Source of the DNA: Bacteroidota bacterium
Lineage (GTDB): Bacteria > Bacteroidota > Bacteroidia > Chitinophagales > Chitinophagaceae
Reading direction: 5' to 3'
DNA length: 64,000 nucleotides
NCBI GenBank assembly: GCA_029555415.1
Contig: JAKPSI010000018.1
Location: 310,001 to 374,000, forward strand
Shown: positions 43,885 to 52,108 of the stretch, in pieces
Position numbering within the stretch: the stretch's first letter is position 1
How the letters are laid out: each line of letters starts with the position of its first letter
Made by a program: the position numbers and the translations under genes
Notes under the pieces: generated by a model
The model's database searches: none
What the model was told of the DNA's origin: nothing
What the model saw: the letters and a program-made list of their open reading frames with translations, nothing else

Positions 43885-44334
43885 ATGGCGGATCGCGGCA
43901 ATAAATTACTGCTGAACAATCAGGACCTCACGGATGATTTCTTTGAGGACACGCGACTGCTGGGCATCATGGCCCCCATCAAGGACTATCAGTTCTGCTG
44001 GCAGCTGAATAACAGCATGGGGCTTGATTTCCGGATCAATAATGAAATAGAGATACAGCTGAATAAAAAGAACCGAAAATATTTTTTTTCTGTTTTTGAA
44101 TTTCTGGAGCCCACGGGTTCACTCGGCCACTATGTTTACAAGAATCAGTTCGACGGCGAGTATCTGTTGCCGGAATTCAAACACCTTGATTTTTTGTGGT
44201 TGATGAAAGGGGATATCGTACCCGATGACACATTCAATCAGGTGATCGCTTCCATCCGGTCCATCTCCGGTGTTCAGCTGGTCACTGAACTAACGAATGA
44301 AAAGATCCGAAACAAAGAGCATCTTGTATTTTAA
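43885..44334 (+). CDS. IPExxxVDY-family protein
   Basis: A 149-residue protein with the Bacteroidota-specific signature region, here LLPEFKHLDFLWLMKG near residues 92-107 (LPExxxLDF replacing IPExxxVDY), preceded by the typical EPTGSLGHYVYKNQFDGEYL. The family is small, cytosolic-looking and of unknown function. Matches to it are a good lineage marker. The gene is followed 11 bases later by the pterin dehydratase gene. Confidence 0.75.
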   Translation: MADRGNKLLLNNQDLTDDFFEDTRLLGIMAPIKDYQFCWQLNNSMGLDFRINNEIEIQLNKKNRKYFFSVFEFLEPTGSLGHYVYKNQFDGEYLLPEFKHLDFLWLMKGDIVPDDTFNQVIASIRSISGVQLVTELTNEKIRNKEHLVF

Positions 44335-44345
44335 AATCAACTGAC

Positions 44346-44582
44346 ATGTGGGTAGAAAAAGAGAATTGCCTGTACCGCGAGTTCGTATTCAGGGATTTCA
44401 GTGAGGCATTCGCTTTCATGACGCAAGTGGCGTTGTTAGCGGAGAAAGCAAACCACCACCCGCGGTGGACAAATGTTTGGAACAAAGTGGAGGTTTGGCT
44501 GAATACACATGACGCGGGTGATATCGTTACGGAAAAAGACCGGACGCTGGCTAAGGCGATCGATGCGCTGCAAAAAAAATGA
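44346..44582 (+). CDS. phhB: 4a-hydroxytetrahydrobiopterin dehydratase (pterin carbinolamine dehydratase)
   Basis: A 78-residue PCD. It has the family's active-site segment LAEKANHHPRWTNVWNKVEVWLNTHDAGDIVTEKD, with the HH pair, the V.L.THD strand and final LAKAIDAL helix. It is shorter than the usual 95-110 residues because the N-terminal substrate-proximal helix is reduced, but the three catalytic His-type residues (HH and TH) remain. It recycles oxidised pterin cofactor after aromatic-amino-acid hydroxylation. No hydroxylase is seen in this window. It overlaps ctlX by four bases (ATGA). Confidence 0.88.
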   Translation: MWVEKENCLYREFVFRDFSEAFAFMTQVALLAEKANHHPRWTNVWNKVEVWLNTHDAGDIVTEKDRTLAKAIDALQKK

Positions 44583-45508
44583 ACGGCATGCCCATTGCAT
44601 CCACGATATTGATGGTTCGCCCGGCCGCCTTCGGTTTTAACGAAGAAACGGCGGAGAATAATCATTTCCAGGAAGACCCCGGCAATGCGGATGTACATGT
44701 GAATGCTTTACTGGAATTCGATACCATGGTCAGCACATTGCGTGCGGCAGGAATTGAAATTCTTGTAGCGGATGATACACAAATGCCGGCAAAGCCTTCC
44801 GCGATCTTCCCCAATAACTGGTTAAGTACTTCACCTGAAGGCATCGTATCTGTTTTTCCGATGTATGCGGCCAACCGGAGAGCGGAAAAAAGAGATGATA
44901 TCCTACAATTACTGGTACAATACTTTGAAGTCAGGGATGTGCAGGACTGGAGCGAGTTTGAAGCCGAGGGAAAGTTCCTGGAAGGAACCGGGAGTATGGT
45001 CATCGATCATGATAACAAGCTGATCTATGCAGCGGTTTCTGACCGGACCAGTTTATCGGTACTGGAAAAATATGCGGCAGCCGGTGGTTTTCAGGCGATC
45101 GTATTTCTGGCAACAGATAGTAGCGGCATGCCGGTATATCACACCAATGTTGTGATGACACTGGGGGATAAATTCTGTGTTTTGTGTGAAGAGTCAATTG
45201 AAGAGGAGTGGGAACTCATAGCTGTCAGGCAGTTACTGGAAAGTACCGGCCATAGCATTATCCCCATCACACGTGAACAAATGCATGCCTTCGCCGGAAA
45301 TATGCTTTTACTCCGGAATGATGCGGGTCAGCATATTCTGGTGATGAGCGCTACGGCGCACGATTCGTTGAGTAAACAACAATTGACCGCGCTGTCTTCT
45401 TATGCCCGTATCATACCGGTTGCGGTGCCAACCATCGAAAAGACGGAAGGGGGTAGTGTGCGCTGTATGATGGCAGAGATCTTTTTAAAGAAACGGGTCC
45501 TGGCATAA
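44579..45508 (+). CDS. ctlX: Citrulline utilization hydrolase CtlX (arginine-deiminase superfamily)
   Basis: A 309-residue guanidino-group-modifying superfamily protein. MVRPAAFGFNEETAENNHFQ at the N-terminus is the CtlX signature. FPNNWLSTSPEG carries the Asn/Asp-type substrate site, EGTGSMVIDH the Glu-Gly-Thr-Gly loop, YHTNVVMTLGDKF the His, and GGSVRCMMAEIF the catalytic Cys near the C-terminus. Members act on citrulline- or arginine-like compounds. Translation is coupled to the upstream pterin dehydratase gene. Confidence 0.9.
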   Translation: MNGMPIASTILMVRPAAFGFNEETAENNHFQEDPGNADVHVNALLEFDTMVSTLRAAGIEILVADDTQMPAKPSAIFPNNWLSTSPEGIVSVFPMYAANRRAEKRDDILQLLVQYFEVRDVQDWSEFEAEGKFLEGTGSMVIDHDNKLIYAAVSDRTSLSVLEKYAAAGGFQAIVFLATDSSGMPVYHTNVVMTLGDKFCVLCEESIEEEWELIAVRQLLESTGHSIIPITREQMHAFAGNMLLLRNDAGQHILVMSATAHDSLSKQQLTALSSYARIIPVAVPTIEKTEGGSVRCMMAEIFLKKRVLA

Positions 45509-45511
45509 AAA

Positions 45512-45535
45512 AAGCCCTCCCGGGCTTCTTAAAAA
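45512..45535. terminator. Bidirectional terminator between ctlX and the propeller protein
   Basis: AAGCCC (45512-45517), a four-base loop and GGGCTT (45522-45527) form the stem. It is preceded on the plus strand by a run of A, which becomes a seven-T tract for the minus-strand gene. It serves convergent genes, best on the minus strand. Confidence 0.7.
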
Positions 45536-45548
45536 GTGACTTCTCCTT

Positions 45549-46355
45549 TTAATTCATCTGCACTTCGAACAGGGTTCCTTTCCTGTCGACCATATATAAT
45601 TTACCGCCTTCCTGGAAAAGAACGGTCGCTCTGCCGAATTGCGTATTGTCTATTTGCTTTCTGGTACCGTCATTCAGATCGGTAACATAAAAACCTTCAT
45701 CTGAGTCGACGGAATAAAGCTTACCATTGAGGATGGCACCTGCTTTCTCACGTTTCCAGTCTTTTGTTTTACCGATCCTCCTCCACACTCCTGTAGAAAG
45801 GTTGATGTCATATAAAGAGCCGTCGCCGATGAGGCTGAGCAGCAGGGTGTCTCCTTTGATCAGGGTGCCGACGTTATAGAAATCATCTTTCCCGATCTTT
45901 CTGTTCAGTTTCTTATTGACCGTGGGGAAAAAATAGAGCCCGCCGTTCTCAATTCCATAACATGTATGTCTGACCGTGAAGACCCTGTCCATGGTGGACC
46001 AGGTTTCCGGAGCAGCCATTTTTACCCATGCACCAGTGGCGGGATCGGTGGAGGACATCCCTCCGTCATTATCGATCACATAGATGCGTCCCTGATTCTC
46101 AAAAAAGAATCGATAGCTATTGAACGTGGTGTTGCCAAGGCGTGTTTGTTCACCGGTAGCCAGATCGGTCTTGTTAATGGCCGAAAATTCGTCAAGTGTA
46201 TACAGATACCCACCGAAGGGTAAAGCGCAGCATCCGAATGAAGTGCGGAGGAATACACCTTCTTTACCCAGTTGTTTCAGGGTTACTGTTTGCGCGTCCA
46301 GCTTCCCGATGAGCAGGAATGCAAGGATCAGTGTTGCGATGATCTTGTGTTTCAT
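45549..46355 (-). CDS. Secreted beta-propeller-like protein of unknown function
   Basis: A 268-residue exported protein (signal peptide MKHKIIATLILAFLLIGKLDAQ). It contains repeated four-strand phrases that begin with short aromatic/Gly elements, such as GYLYTLDEFSAINKTDLATGEQTRLG, GRIYVIDNDGGMSSTDPATGAWVKM, DGSLYDINLSTGVWRRIG and GKLYSVDSDEGFYVTDLNDGTRKQI. The recurring LYxxD...DLxTGxWxxIG pattern is that of WD40/PQQ-type propeller blades, about five to six here. No catalytic motif is seen, so function is unassigned. The open frame extends 21 codons upstream without a signal peptide. Confidence 0.72.
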   Translation of the reverse strand: MKHKIIATLILAFLLIGKLDAQTVTLKQLGKEGVFLRTSFGCCALPFGGYLYTLDEFSAINKTDLATGEQTRLGNTTFNSYRFFFENQGRIYVIDNDGGMSSTDPATGAWVKMAAPETWSTMDRVFTVRHTCYGIENGGLYFFPTVNKKLNRKIGKDDFYNVGTLIKGDTLLLSLIGDGSLYDINLSTGVWRRIGKTKDWKREKAGAILNGKLYSVDSDEGFYVTDLNDGTRKQIDNTQFGRATVLFQEGGKLYMVDRKGTLFEVQMN

Positions 46356-46436
46356 AATGTGGCTAAGGTAATAAACAATTGCTTTTTGAGATATGATGCT
46401 TGTCGTCCTGCAGTGCAATGGGCAAAACAGCCTGTA

Positions 46437-46982
46437 TCATTTACTCACATTGATGTCCAGGATCACTTTCAGGTTGTCAGAAAGGGAGAAACTATTTCCC
46501 CCGACACCGAAATCGCGCCTGTTCAGTTCAAATTCACCTTTGAAATCAAAGCCGGTAGTCGTTTTTATGGCACTGAACCCGAATTCCACCGGTTTGGTCA
46601 CGCCTTTGATGGTCAGGTTGCCATACATATAGTACCTGTCGGGAATGGTGCTGGTAGTGACGCGGGTGCTGGTAAAAGTCAGGAAAGGGAATTGGGCTAC
46701 ATCGAAAAACTCAGCTTTGCGGAGATGGTTTTCCATGGCCCTGTTATCCGTATCCACAGAGGCAGACTTAACGGTAACAGAAAAATGGCAGGAAGAAAGA
46801 TTAGCCGGGTTGAAAGTGACAGATCCCTGTAATCCGCTGAAATCACCGCCCACTTTAACTCCGAAGTTCTTAATAACAAAATGCACTTTGCTGCCTGCGT
46901 CCGTTGGGGTAAAGGTTTGAGCAATGGCGGAGTGCAAAGAGAAGCTGAAGAAAGTGATCAGAAAATATTTTAAGCTATACAT
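46437..46982 (-). CDS. YceI-family periplasmic lipid-binding-like protein
   Basis: A 181-residue protein with a signal peptide (MYSLKYFLITFFSFSLHSAIAQ). The YceI lipocalin-like barrel follows: SKVHFVIKNFGVKVGGDFSGLQGSVTFNPANLSSCHFSVTV, DNRAMENHLRKAEFFDVAQFPFLTFTST, MYGNLTIKGVTKPVEFGFSA and the ELNRRDFGVGGNSFSLSDNLKVILDI ending. The family binds isoprenoid or amphiphilic molecules. No partner gene is evident. Confidence 0.9.
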   Translation of the reverse strand: MYSLKYFLITFFSFSLHSAIAQTFTPTDAGSKVHFVIKNFGVKVGGDFSGLQGSVTFNPANLSSCHFSVTVKSASVDTDNRAMENHLRKAEFFDVAQFPFLTFTSTRVTTSTIPDRYYMYGNLTIKGVTKPVEFGFSAIKTTTGFDFKGEFELNRRDFGVGGNSFSLSDNLKVILDINVSK

Positions 46983-47050
46983 AATACCTGGTTCCGCAAC
47001 GATCGGTAAACGGTTCTGTGAAGTTAGACCACAACTGACTGGTATTTGCT

Positions 47051-47824
47051 TTACTTCTGCTTTTGAATCGTTAAAAAGACCTGGGCATATCTCTTGCCGA
47101 GTTCGCGCTGACCTGCTGCATTAAAATGAACCTTGTCGCCGTTATCCTTCAGATCTGCAGTAGTTACAACTGCGGTCTGTGGATCAGATTCCGGAAAGTC
47201 TCTGATCATGGTATTGATCTTGTTCCATGCATCCTGGGTTTCGGAATAGGAGCCAAGTTCTCCTAAAAGGATGGGGGTGTTGGGATCGCCTGTGATACCC
47301 CTGAACATGCGGAACAGGTTTGTAAGCCGCTGATGGAAGAACGGAGTGTCTTTATCGTTGGCATCGCTTTCTCCCTGGTGCCAGAGAATCCCTTTAATGG
47401 TACCGTATTGCTTAGCCCATTCCGCTTTCTCCCTGAAATTAGAAAGCAGATGAACGCCGCGGTAAAGTGAGTCGCCGGTCCACTGCCGGAGTGAGCTGCC
47501 CCCGATGGCGGTAGGTACAATGAGGAGCTGAACGGAATCCGGAATATGTTTCAATAATTCAAAAGCGAAAGACATCCCGCAATCGAGTCCGGTTCGTGTG
47601 GGTTCATAAAAATGCAGGGGTTCCTTTGCACGGGTCAGCTGGCCGGCTGCATTGATCGTGAAGATGCGTTCAGAGCTGATGGTGTCCTGTGGCTCTATGA
47701 TCCCGCGGCCGGCCATGTTGGATTGGCCTGCGAGGAGGAAGACCCAGGTGTTGGGTTTAACCGGTGGTTGCGCAAATGCTGTAGTTGACAGGATCACAAT
47801 GCAAATGAAAAACGTAAACTTCAT
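47051..47824 (-). CDS. Sialate O-acetylesterase-like (CE6/SASA) carbohydrate esterase
   Basis: A 257-residue exported esterase (signal peptide MKFTFFICIVILSTTAFAQ). It has the GDS-like SGNH block VFLLAGQSNMAGRG (nucleophile Ser in QSNM), GGSSLRQW, and WHQGESDANDKD (Asp/His region), plus an H near the C-terminus (KVHFNAAGQRELG). This matches the PF03629 sialate-O-acetylesterase family, including acetylxylan esterases of CE6. It probably deacetylates glycans in the periplasm. The 16-codon upstream extension of the open frame is rejected in favour of the signal-peptide ATG at 47824. Confidence 0.88.
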   Translation of the reverse strand: MKFTFFICIVILSTTAFAQPPVKPNTWVFLLAGQSNMAGRGIIEPQDTISSERIFTINAAGQLTRAKEPLHFYEPTRTGLDCGMSFAFELLKHIPDSVQLLIVPTAIGGSSLRQWTGDSLYRGVHLLSNFREKAEWAKQYGTIKGILWHQGESDANDKDTPFFHQRLTNLFRMFRGITGDPNTPILLGELGSYSETQDAWNKINTMIRDFPESDPQTAVVTTADLKDNGDKVHFNAAGQRELGKRYAQVFLTIQKQK

Positions 47825-47868
47825 TCCCTGAAATTTCAGTTTATTTTGACAACATCCCAATAAATTCT

Positions 47869-48510
47869 TCAAAGCGTTACAAAACCTCTTCGAAGGGCCT
47901 CCAGGCAGAGCCCAACACGACTTTGAACATGAAATTTTTGGAATAAAGATTCCCGGTACCCGTCAATAGTACGCTCACTCAGGTTCATTTCAGCCGCGAT
48001 CTGCTTGTAAGTTAGTTCGCTGCAGGCAAAGGACAGGAATTGTGTTTCCTTTACTGTCAGAATAACATCCTGTTTTTCTTCCGCTTTCATGAGGAGACGG
48101 CGGAAGTTAACATTGCTCGCATCTGCGTTATAATATCCTTTGAGCCGGATCTCTTTCAGGGCTTTTTCCAACTCAGTCGGGTGGGTGTCTTTCAGTAGAT
48201 AGGCGCAACATCCGGCTTTGAACATATCGATGATCGCCTTATCGTCGTCCTTCATTGAAAGCGCTATCAGTTTGATGCCCGGATGGGTGGCTGATAGCCA
48301 CTTTGTTGTTTCAACGCCGTCCATCAGGGGCATATTCACATCCAGTAACATCAGGTCAGGAATAGTTTTTTGATGAGCCAATTTGTGCTGCAGGTCCTTT
48401 CCGTTTAACGCTTCAACTACAACTTCGTATTCCCCAAAACTCTCAAGCATCAAACCAAGGGATTTCAAAAAGAGCTGGTGATCATCGGCGAGTCCGATCG
48501 GAATTTTCAT
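47869..48510 (-). CDS. NarL/FixJ-family response regulator
   Basis: A 213-residue regulator. The receiver (about residues 1-120) has the DD pair near residue 8, LMLLDVNMPLMDGVETTKWL with the phospho-acceptor Asp, and a Lys-containing CAYLLKDTHP. The LuxR-type HTH (about 145-210) has VKETQFLSFACSELTYKQIAAEMNLSERTIDGYRESLFQKFHV. It is the partner of the adjacent histidine kinase, sharing four bases with it (ATGA). Targets are unknown. Confidence 0.95.
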   Translation of the reverse strand: MKIPIGLADDHQLFLKSLGLMLESFGEYEVVVEALNGKDLQHKLAHQKTIPDLMLLDVNMPLMDGVETTKWLSATHPGIKLIALSMKDDDKAIIDMFKAGCCAYLLKDTHPTELEKALKEIRLKGYYNADASNVNFRRLLMKAEEKQDVILTVKETQFLSFACSELTYKQIAAEMNLSERTIDGYRESLFQKFHVQSRVGLCLEALRRGFVTL

Positions 48511-49292
48511 GTAAGGTTTGTTTGTTGTGGTATGTTGATGAGAACTGTCGTTCCCTTATCCTCGCTCTTTTCCCATTCAATGGTCCCGCCCAATAAAGCG
48601 GTGCGGTGTTTCATGTTATTAAGTCCCATGCCGTTGCCGTTCGCTTTCATTTCAAATCCACTGCCGTTATCGGTTACAAGAATACAGACCCCATTCTCCT
48701 TTTGTGTTGCACTAATGGCTAAAGCACTGGGGTTTGCATGTTTAATGGCGTTCTGAATGGCTTCCTGCACGATCCGGAAGAGAATGATCTGTTCGTCTGG
48801 TTTCAGCTTGATCTTATCAAGGTGTGTACAGGAGGCTTTGACCTTGTTCCCTGAATTGATACGGTTGATCTCGGTCTGCAGGTTGTCAGCAAATGAAAAC
48901 TGTTCAAGCCACTCCTTATCCAGTGATTTTGACAAAGAGCGTAATTCGCCAATAGCTTCACCCAGTGTGGCGTTGGCGCTCAGCAGGGTGTCCGGAGGGT
49001 TCTCCATGCTGCGCTCGGTAAGACCCAGCAACATTCTTGATGAACTCAGCAACTGGCCTACGTTATCGTGAAGTTCTTTTCCGATCTGCTGGAAGGTTTG
49101 TTCCTGGGTCTCCAACTTAGACTGCAACAGCTCTTGTTCATACCTTTTCATCATGTTTTCTTTTTCTTTCAGATCCCTTGCGATCCTTTGTTTATATCGT
49201 ACGATCGAAAGAATAAAAATGATAACAAGACACAGGATCAGTACAACCCCGATAATAACAGTAACTAATATTTCTTCATAGCCCTTGAACAT
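48507..49292 (-). CDS. Membrane histidine kinase (HisKA_3 type)
   Basis: A 261-residue sensor kinase with one N-terminal transmembrane helix (about residues 8-30, VIIGVVLILCLVIIFILSIV), a coiled linker, the HisKA_3 phospho-site GKELHDNVGQLLSSSRMLLGL near 75, and a HATPase_c domain (VQEAIQNAIKHANPS, DNGSGFE, GNGMGLNNMKHR). It has no periplasmic sensor domain of its own; its 5' end overlaps by 28 bases the gene for a polytopic membrane protein, a plausible input module. It phosphorylates the adjacent NarL-type regulator. Confidence 0.94.
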   Translation of the reverse strand: MFKGYEEILVTVIIGVVLILCLVIIFILSIVRYKQRIARDLKEKENMMKRYEQELLQSKLETQEQTFQQIGKELHDNVGQLLSSSRMLLGLTERSMENPPDTLLSANATLGEAIGELRSLSKSLDKEWLEQFSFADNLQTEINRINSGNKVKASCTHLDKIKLKPDEQIILFRIVQEAIQNAIKHANPSALAISATQKENGVCILVTDNGSGFEMKANGNGMGLNNMKHRTALLGGTIEWEKSEDKGTTVLINIPQQTNLT

Positions 49293-49909
49293 ATGAACGC
49301 ATAGGTCAGTACCGAATATAATATATAATTTAGTCCTAATGCAATATAGCCCCTTAGACTTTCGGCAATTTTCGAATCGTGATCTACAAAGAATCCGTAC
49401 GCTCCATTGAAAAAAAATAATCCGGAATAAAATATGAGCAGTGCAGTATAAAGCCAGAAGAGCGGCAATTTAAATACGGGTAAATGGTCAACCACCTCAA
49501 TATCCAGAAAAAGCCGAACCAGCCAAATTGTGTTCAAGAGACAGCTTACATTATAGATAGCCGATGGATAGCCCTTAAAATGGTATCGGTAAACGATAAA
49601 AAGAACCGTAACGATCATATAAAGCGGTATGGACAGGTATAAGGCTTTTCTAAATCTCTTTTTATGGGTGTTTTGACTATAAAACAAAACCAATAATAAA
49701 TACTCAATGGGTATGTAAATGTAATTGGAAGGGTTCTCCTCTTTATGCAGATACTGAAGTGATTCAACTACCATTTCATTTACAAGTCCAAGACTTAGTA
49801 TTAGTCTTAAATAAACAAGGCCGGGGATGTTTACACCCCTGGCCCTGAATGAAAAGATTAAACATGTTCCATACACTAAATAATAGATGATATCAGAATT
49901 TGTAAGCAT
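49265..49909 (-). CDS. Polytopic membrane protein, putative input module for the kinase
   Basis: A 214-residue protein that is mostly hydrophobic, with about six to seven helices (near residues 7-21, 32-48, 68-80, 90-110, 125-140, 150-170 and 190-208). It contains no recognised domain. Its last 28 bases overlap the start of the histidine kinase gene, so the two are translationally coupled and may form one signalling complex; that is inferred from position. Composition is AT-richer than flanking genes. ATG 49909 is chosen. Confidence 0.65.
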   Translation of the reverse strand: MLTNSDIIYYLVYGTCLIFSFRARGVNIPGLVYLRLILSLGLVNEMVVESLQYLHKEENPSNYIYIPIEYLLLVLFYSQNTHKKRFRKALYLSIPLYMIVTVLFIVYRYHFKGYPSAIYNVSCLLNTIWLVRLFLDIEVVDHLPVFKLPLFWLYTALLIFYSGLFFFNGAYGFFVDHDSKIAESLRGYIALGLNYILYSVLTYAFICSRAMKKY

Positions 49910-49913
49910 AGCT

Positions 49914-50519
49914 CTAGTATGGTCCGAATAACACATTTGAGGGCTGATTACCCAAAGAAGCGTTCTGCGCTAACATTTGCCTTACTCCCTCAATTGTAAG
50001 ACTGTCATCGTGAACTTCTCCATCCAGAGGTATATCAGCCGCTTCTGTAGCTAATACCTGCACCGGTGCAGAAATTGCTTTTTGGGTCCCGTCAGACTCC
50101 GTTCTGAACCCGGCTTCCGAAACGCCAATCAAGATCACGGTGTTTCTCCCTTCGTCCTTTCCATAAACATACCTCAGGCCTTCACAATTTCGCATGGACA
50201 GGATCTGGAGTATGATCTCCTTTCCGAAGACCCCTGAAACCGTTTGGTTGACCGGATCAATAAGCTCCTTTAACTGAGTAAATCCGGGATGATTCTTAAG
50301 AGGTAAATACGCTGAGTTGTTTTGGATCTCCTGAACGATTGCCCAGCCGGCTTCACAGGCCTTGAAATAATCTTCTGCCATTTGTACAGCCCGGTCTCTT
50401 GTAACTGGCTTTCCAAAGCCCCTTACCTCGGCCTTATCATCGGCAAGGTTGATCGTAAGATATGCATTCTCGTTTCCGACAGATTTGCCGTTGACCTTCA
50501 TCAGGTTCTTGTTTCCCAT
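49914..50519 (-). CDS. Hypothetical protein
   Basis: A 201-residue protein with no signal peptide or membrane helix and no recognised domain. Visible features are a beta-rich N-terminus (SVGNENAYLTINLADDKAEV), a helical segment (DRAVQMAEDYFKACEAGWAIVQEI), a Cys near residue 124 (SMRNCEGLRYVYGKDEGRNTVILIGVSEAG), and an acid-rich end. It is the first gene of the minus-strand run toward the kinase, four bases before the membrane protein, so it is likely co-transcribed with the two-component system. Confidence 0.6.
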   Translation of the reverse strand: MGNKNLMKVNGKSVGNENAYLTINLADDKAEVRGFGKPVTRDRAVQMAEDYFKACEAGWAIVQEIQNNSAYLPLKNHPGFTQLKELIDPVNQTVSGVFGKEIILQILSMRNCEGLRYVYGKDEGRNTVILIGVSEAGFRTESDGTQKAISAPVQVLATEAADIPLDGEVHDDSLTIEGVRQMLAQNASLGNQPSNVLFGPY

Positions 50520-50742
50520 AAATAAAATTTAAAGTGTTTAGGATGGTGTGTTACAAATATGCCGAATTGATTCAACCGGCGTACCGGGAAAAACCCCGTA
50601 TTTCTATGGGTTAAGTCCCGTTGCCTGAGGGGTTTTTGAGCTTCATCTTTGGTTTATACAAGGGAAGTTGGAAATCCGATCGGTTTCCTTTTATACCCGT
50701 GTTCCATCAAAGAGCATCAAAAAAACCAACAAACAAGACAAC

Positions 50743-51732
50743 ATGCCATCTGCCAAAACGATTTTTTTAACCACCTTCATAGCCACAGGAATTTATCTAG
50801 GGATAAACTCACTACTTGCAATTCCTGAAATTGATGAGGATAAATCAAAAACAAAAGAATTAAGCATTACACTTAAAGAGGAGCTGACATCAATAAAAAT
50901 TAATTTTGTCAATCATCTCAATGAATTGAGCTATGATACATCCAGTCTGATCAGGTTTGACAGCATAAACAGCATACTGAAGTATAATAACTCAAGTTCA
51001 AGCCTGAAAGCAGTACTTAACACGAGGATACGCGATCAGAAATTTGTACTGGAAAACCAGATAGATCTTTATTATTACAATTACCTTAATGCTAATCTTT
51101 TGGGCATGAATGCCAAAAAGAAAGCCAGGTACTTCCTCTTAAAAAAATTCAAAGACGCCTGCTCTGTTGCTGAAGATGAACTCTTAAACAATACAAATGC
51201 AGTCAGGATCGACATCAACAGGCTTTACGCCATAGTCAAAAACGATACCTCTCAAAATTACAGGGTCTCGAAAAGCGAGTTTCCAAAGCTTCTCGATGTG
51301 ATGAGGATTGGATCATATAAACCGCCAATGGTTTTGAGCTTTGACAGCCTGACCAACAGGACGGTGTTTTGGGCCTTCCCAATTTCAAATTTTGTTGTAA
51401 GGGACGAATCGCAAACTCTCGCAATATTAGTTGGCCTGATCGGATTTGGCCTATTAGGAGCAGTAATTGGCACCTTCGGAAGGTCTTCAAATGCGCCAGA
51501 CCTTACAACTCGTACCGAGATCATCAACAATATTTATACAACTATTATTAAAAGTTTCTCGGCCTCGATCCTTACCTATTTATCCATAAAGGGAGGTATC
51601 TCGGTTTTGACCAGCAACGCCGAGAACTACACTAATCCCTATTTCGTGTTGTTTGTTTGTTTTATTGCCGCCGTCTATAGCGAAGACATATGGATGTGGG
51701 CAAAGAAAAAGATGTTCCCAAATCAAAACTAA
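50743..51732 (+). CDS. Hypothetical membrane protein
   Basis: A 329-residue protein with one N-terminal transmembrane helix (about residues 5-22, IFLTTFIATGIYLGINSLLA), a long soluble region with charged helices (about 30-205), then three hydrophobic helices (LAILVGLIGFGLLGAVIGTFG near 225, TIIKSFSASILTYLSIKG near 265, YFVLFVCFIAAVYSEDIW near 300). No known domain. Base composition is clearly AT-richer than the housekeeping genes. ATG 50743 is chosen; an in-frame TTG at 50668 would add a poorly coding stretch. Confidence 0.6.
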   Translation: MPSAKTIFLTTFIATGIYLGINSLLAIPEIDEDKSKTKELSITLKEELTSIKINFVNHLNELSYDTSSLIRFDSINSILKYNNSSSSLKAVLNTRIRDQKFVLENQIDLYYYNYLNANLLGMNAKKKARYFLLKKFKDACSVAEDELLNNTNAVRIDINRLYAIVKNDTSQNYRVSKSEFPKLLDVMRIGSYKPPMVLSFDSLTNRTVFWAFPISNFVVRDESQTLAILVGLIGFGLLGAVIGTFGRSSNAPDLTTRTEIINNIYTTIIKSFSASILTYLSIKGGISVLTSNAENYTNPYFVLFVCFIAAVYSEDIWMWAKKKMFPNQN

Positions 51733-51786
51733 AAGACCCCGGGTAGCCGAAAACGGGATTAAAGAGTAGGCAAATAAAAAATTTGT

Positions 51787-52098
51787 ATGGAAAAAACAAC
51801 CTATAAGGTAAAACTTGAGGGCAAATCACAACTTCATGAACCTAACGTTAAACTTGAGGGTATTCAAATCAACCTCTGGAGCACTGATGGAGGAGAAACA
51901 TGGATTAATGATAATGTAATTGTCAATGTATCCGGTCAGCTTCAGGTGGGTATGTCATGCAAGGCAATTTCCGGAACAGCATGGGAGTTTGCTGTTACAA
52001 ATAAAACATCCGGAAAGGCCGTGTTGGAAGAAGAGGGACAAACCGGAAGTAGCGGAATTCCAAATTATTCAGAAATATTCAAATCTGTAAACCCCTAA
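51787..52098 (+). CDS. Hypothetical protein
   Basis: A 103-residue protein of predominantly beta-strand character with repeated KLEG phrases (VKLEGKSQLHEPNVKLEG) and a VSGQLQVGMSCKAISGTAWEF stretch. No signal peptide and no recognised domain. It lies 54 bases after the membrane protein and 10 bases before the next secreted protein, so the three are probably one transcript. Confidence 0.6.
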   Translation: MEKTTYKVKLEGKSQLHEPNVKLEGIQINLWSTDGGETWINDNVIVNVSGQLQVGMSCKAISGTAWEFAVTNKTSGKAVLEEEGQTGSSGIPNYSEIFKSVNP

Positions 52099-52108
52099 AA
52101 CCGCCAGT

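Noticed and set aside
50541-50560. Possible duplicate of the tRNA-Phe 3' end (attL) near 50541-50560
   Set aside because: Only a short TGGTGTG-like string is shared with the tRNA end, far below a real attachment-site repeat.
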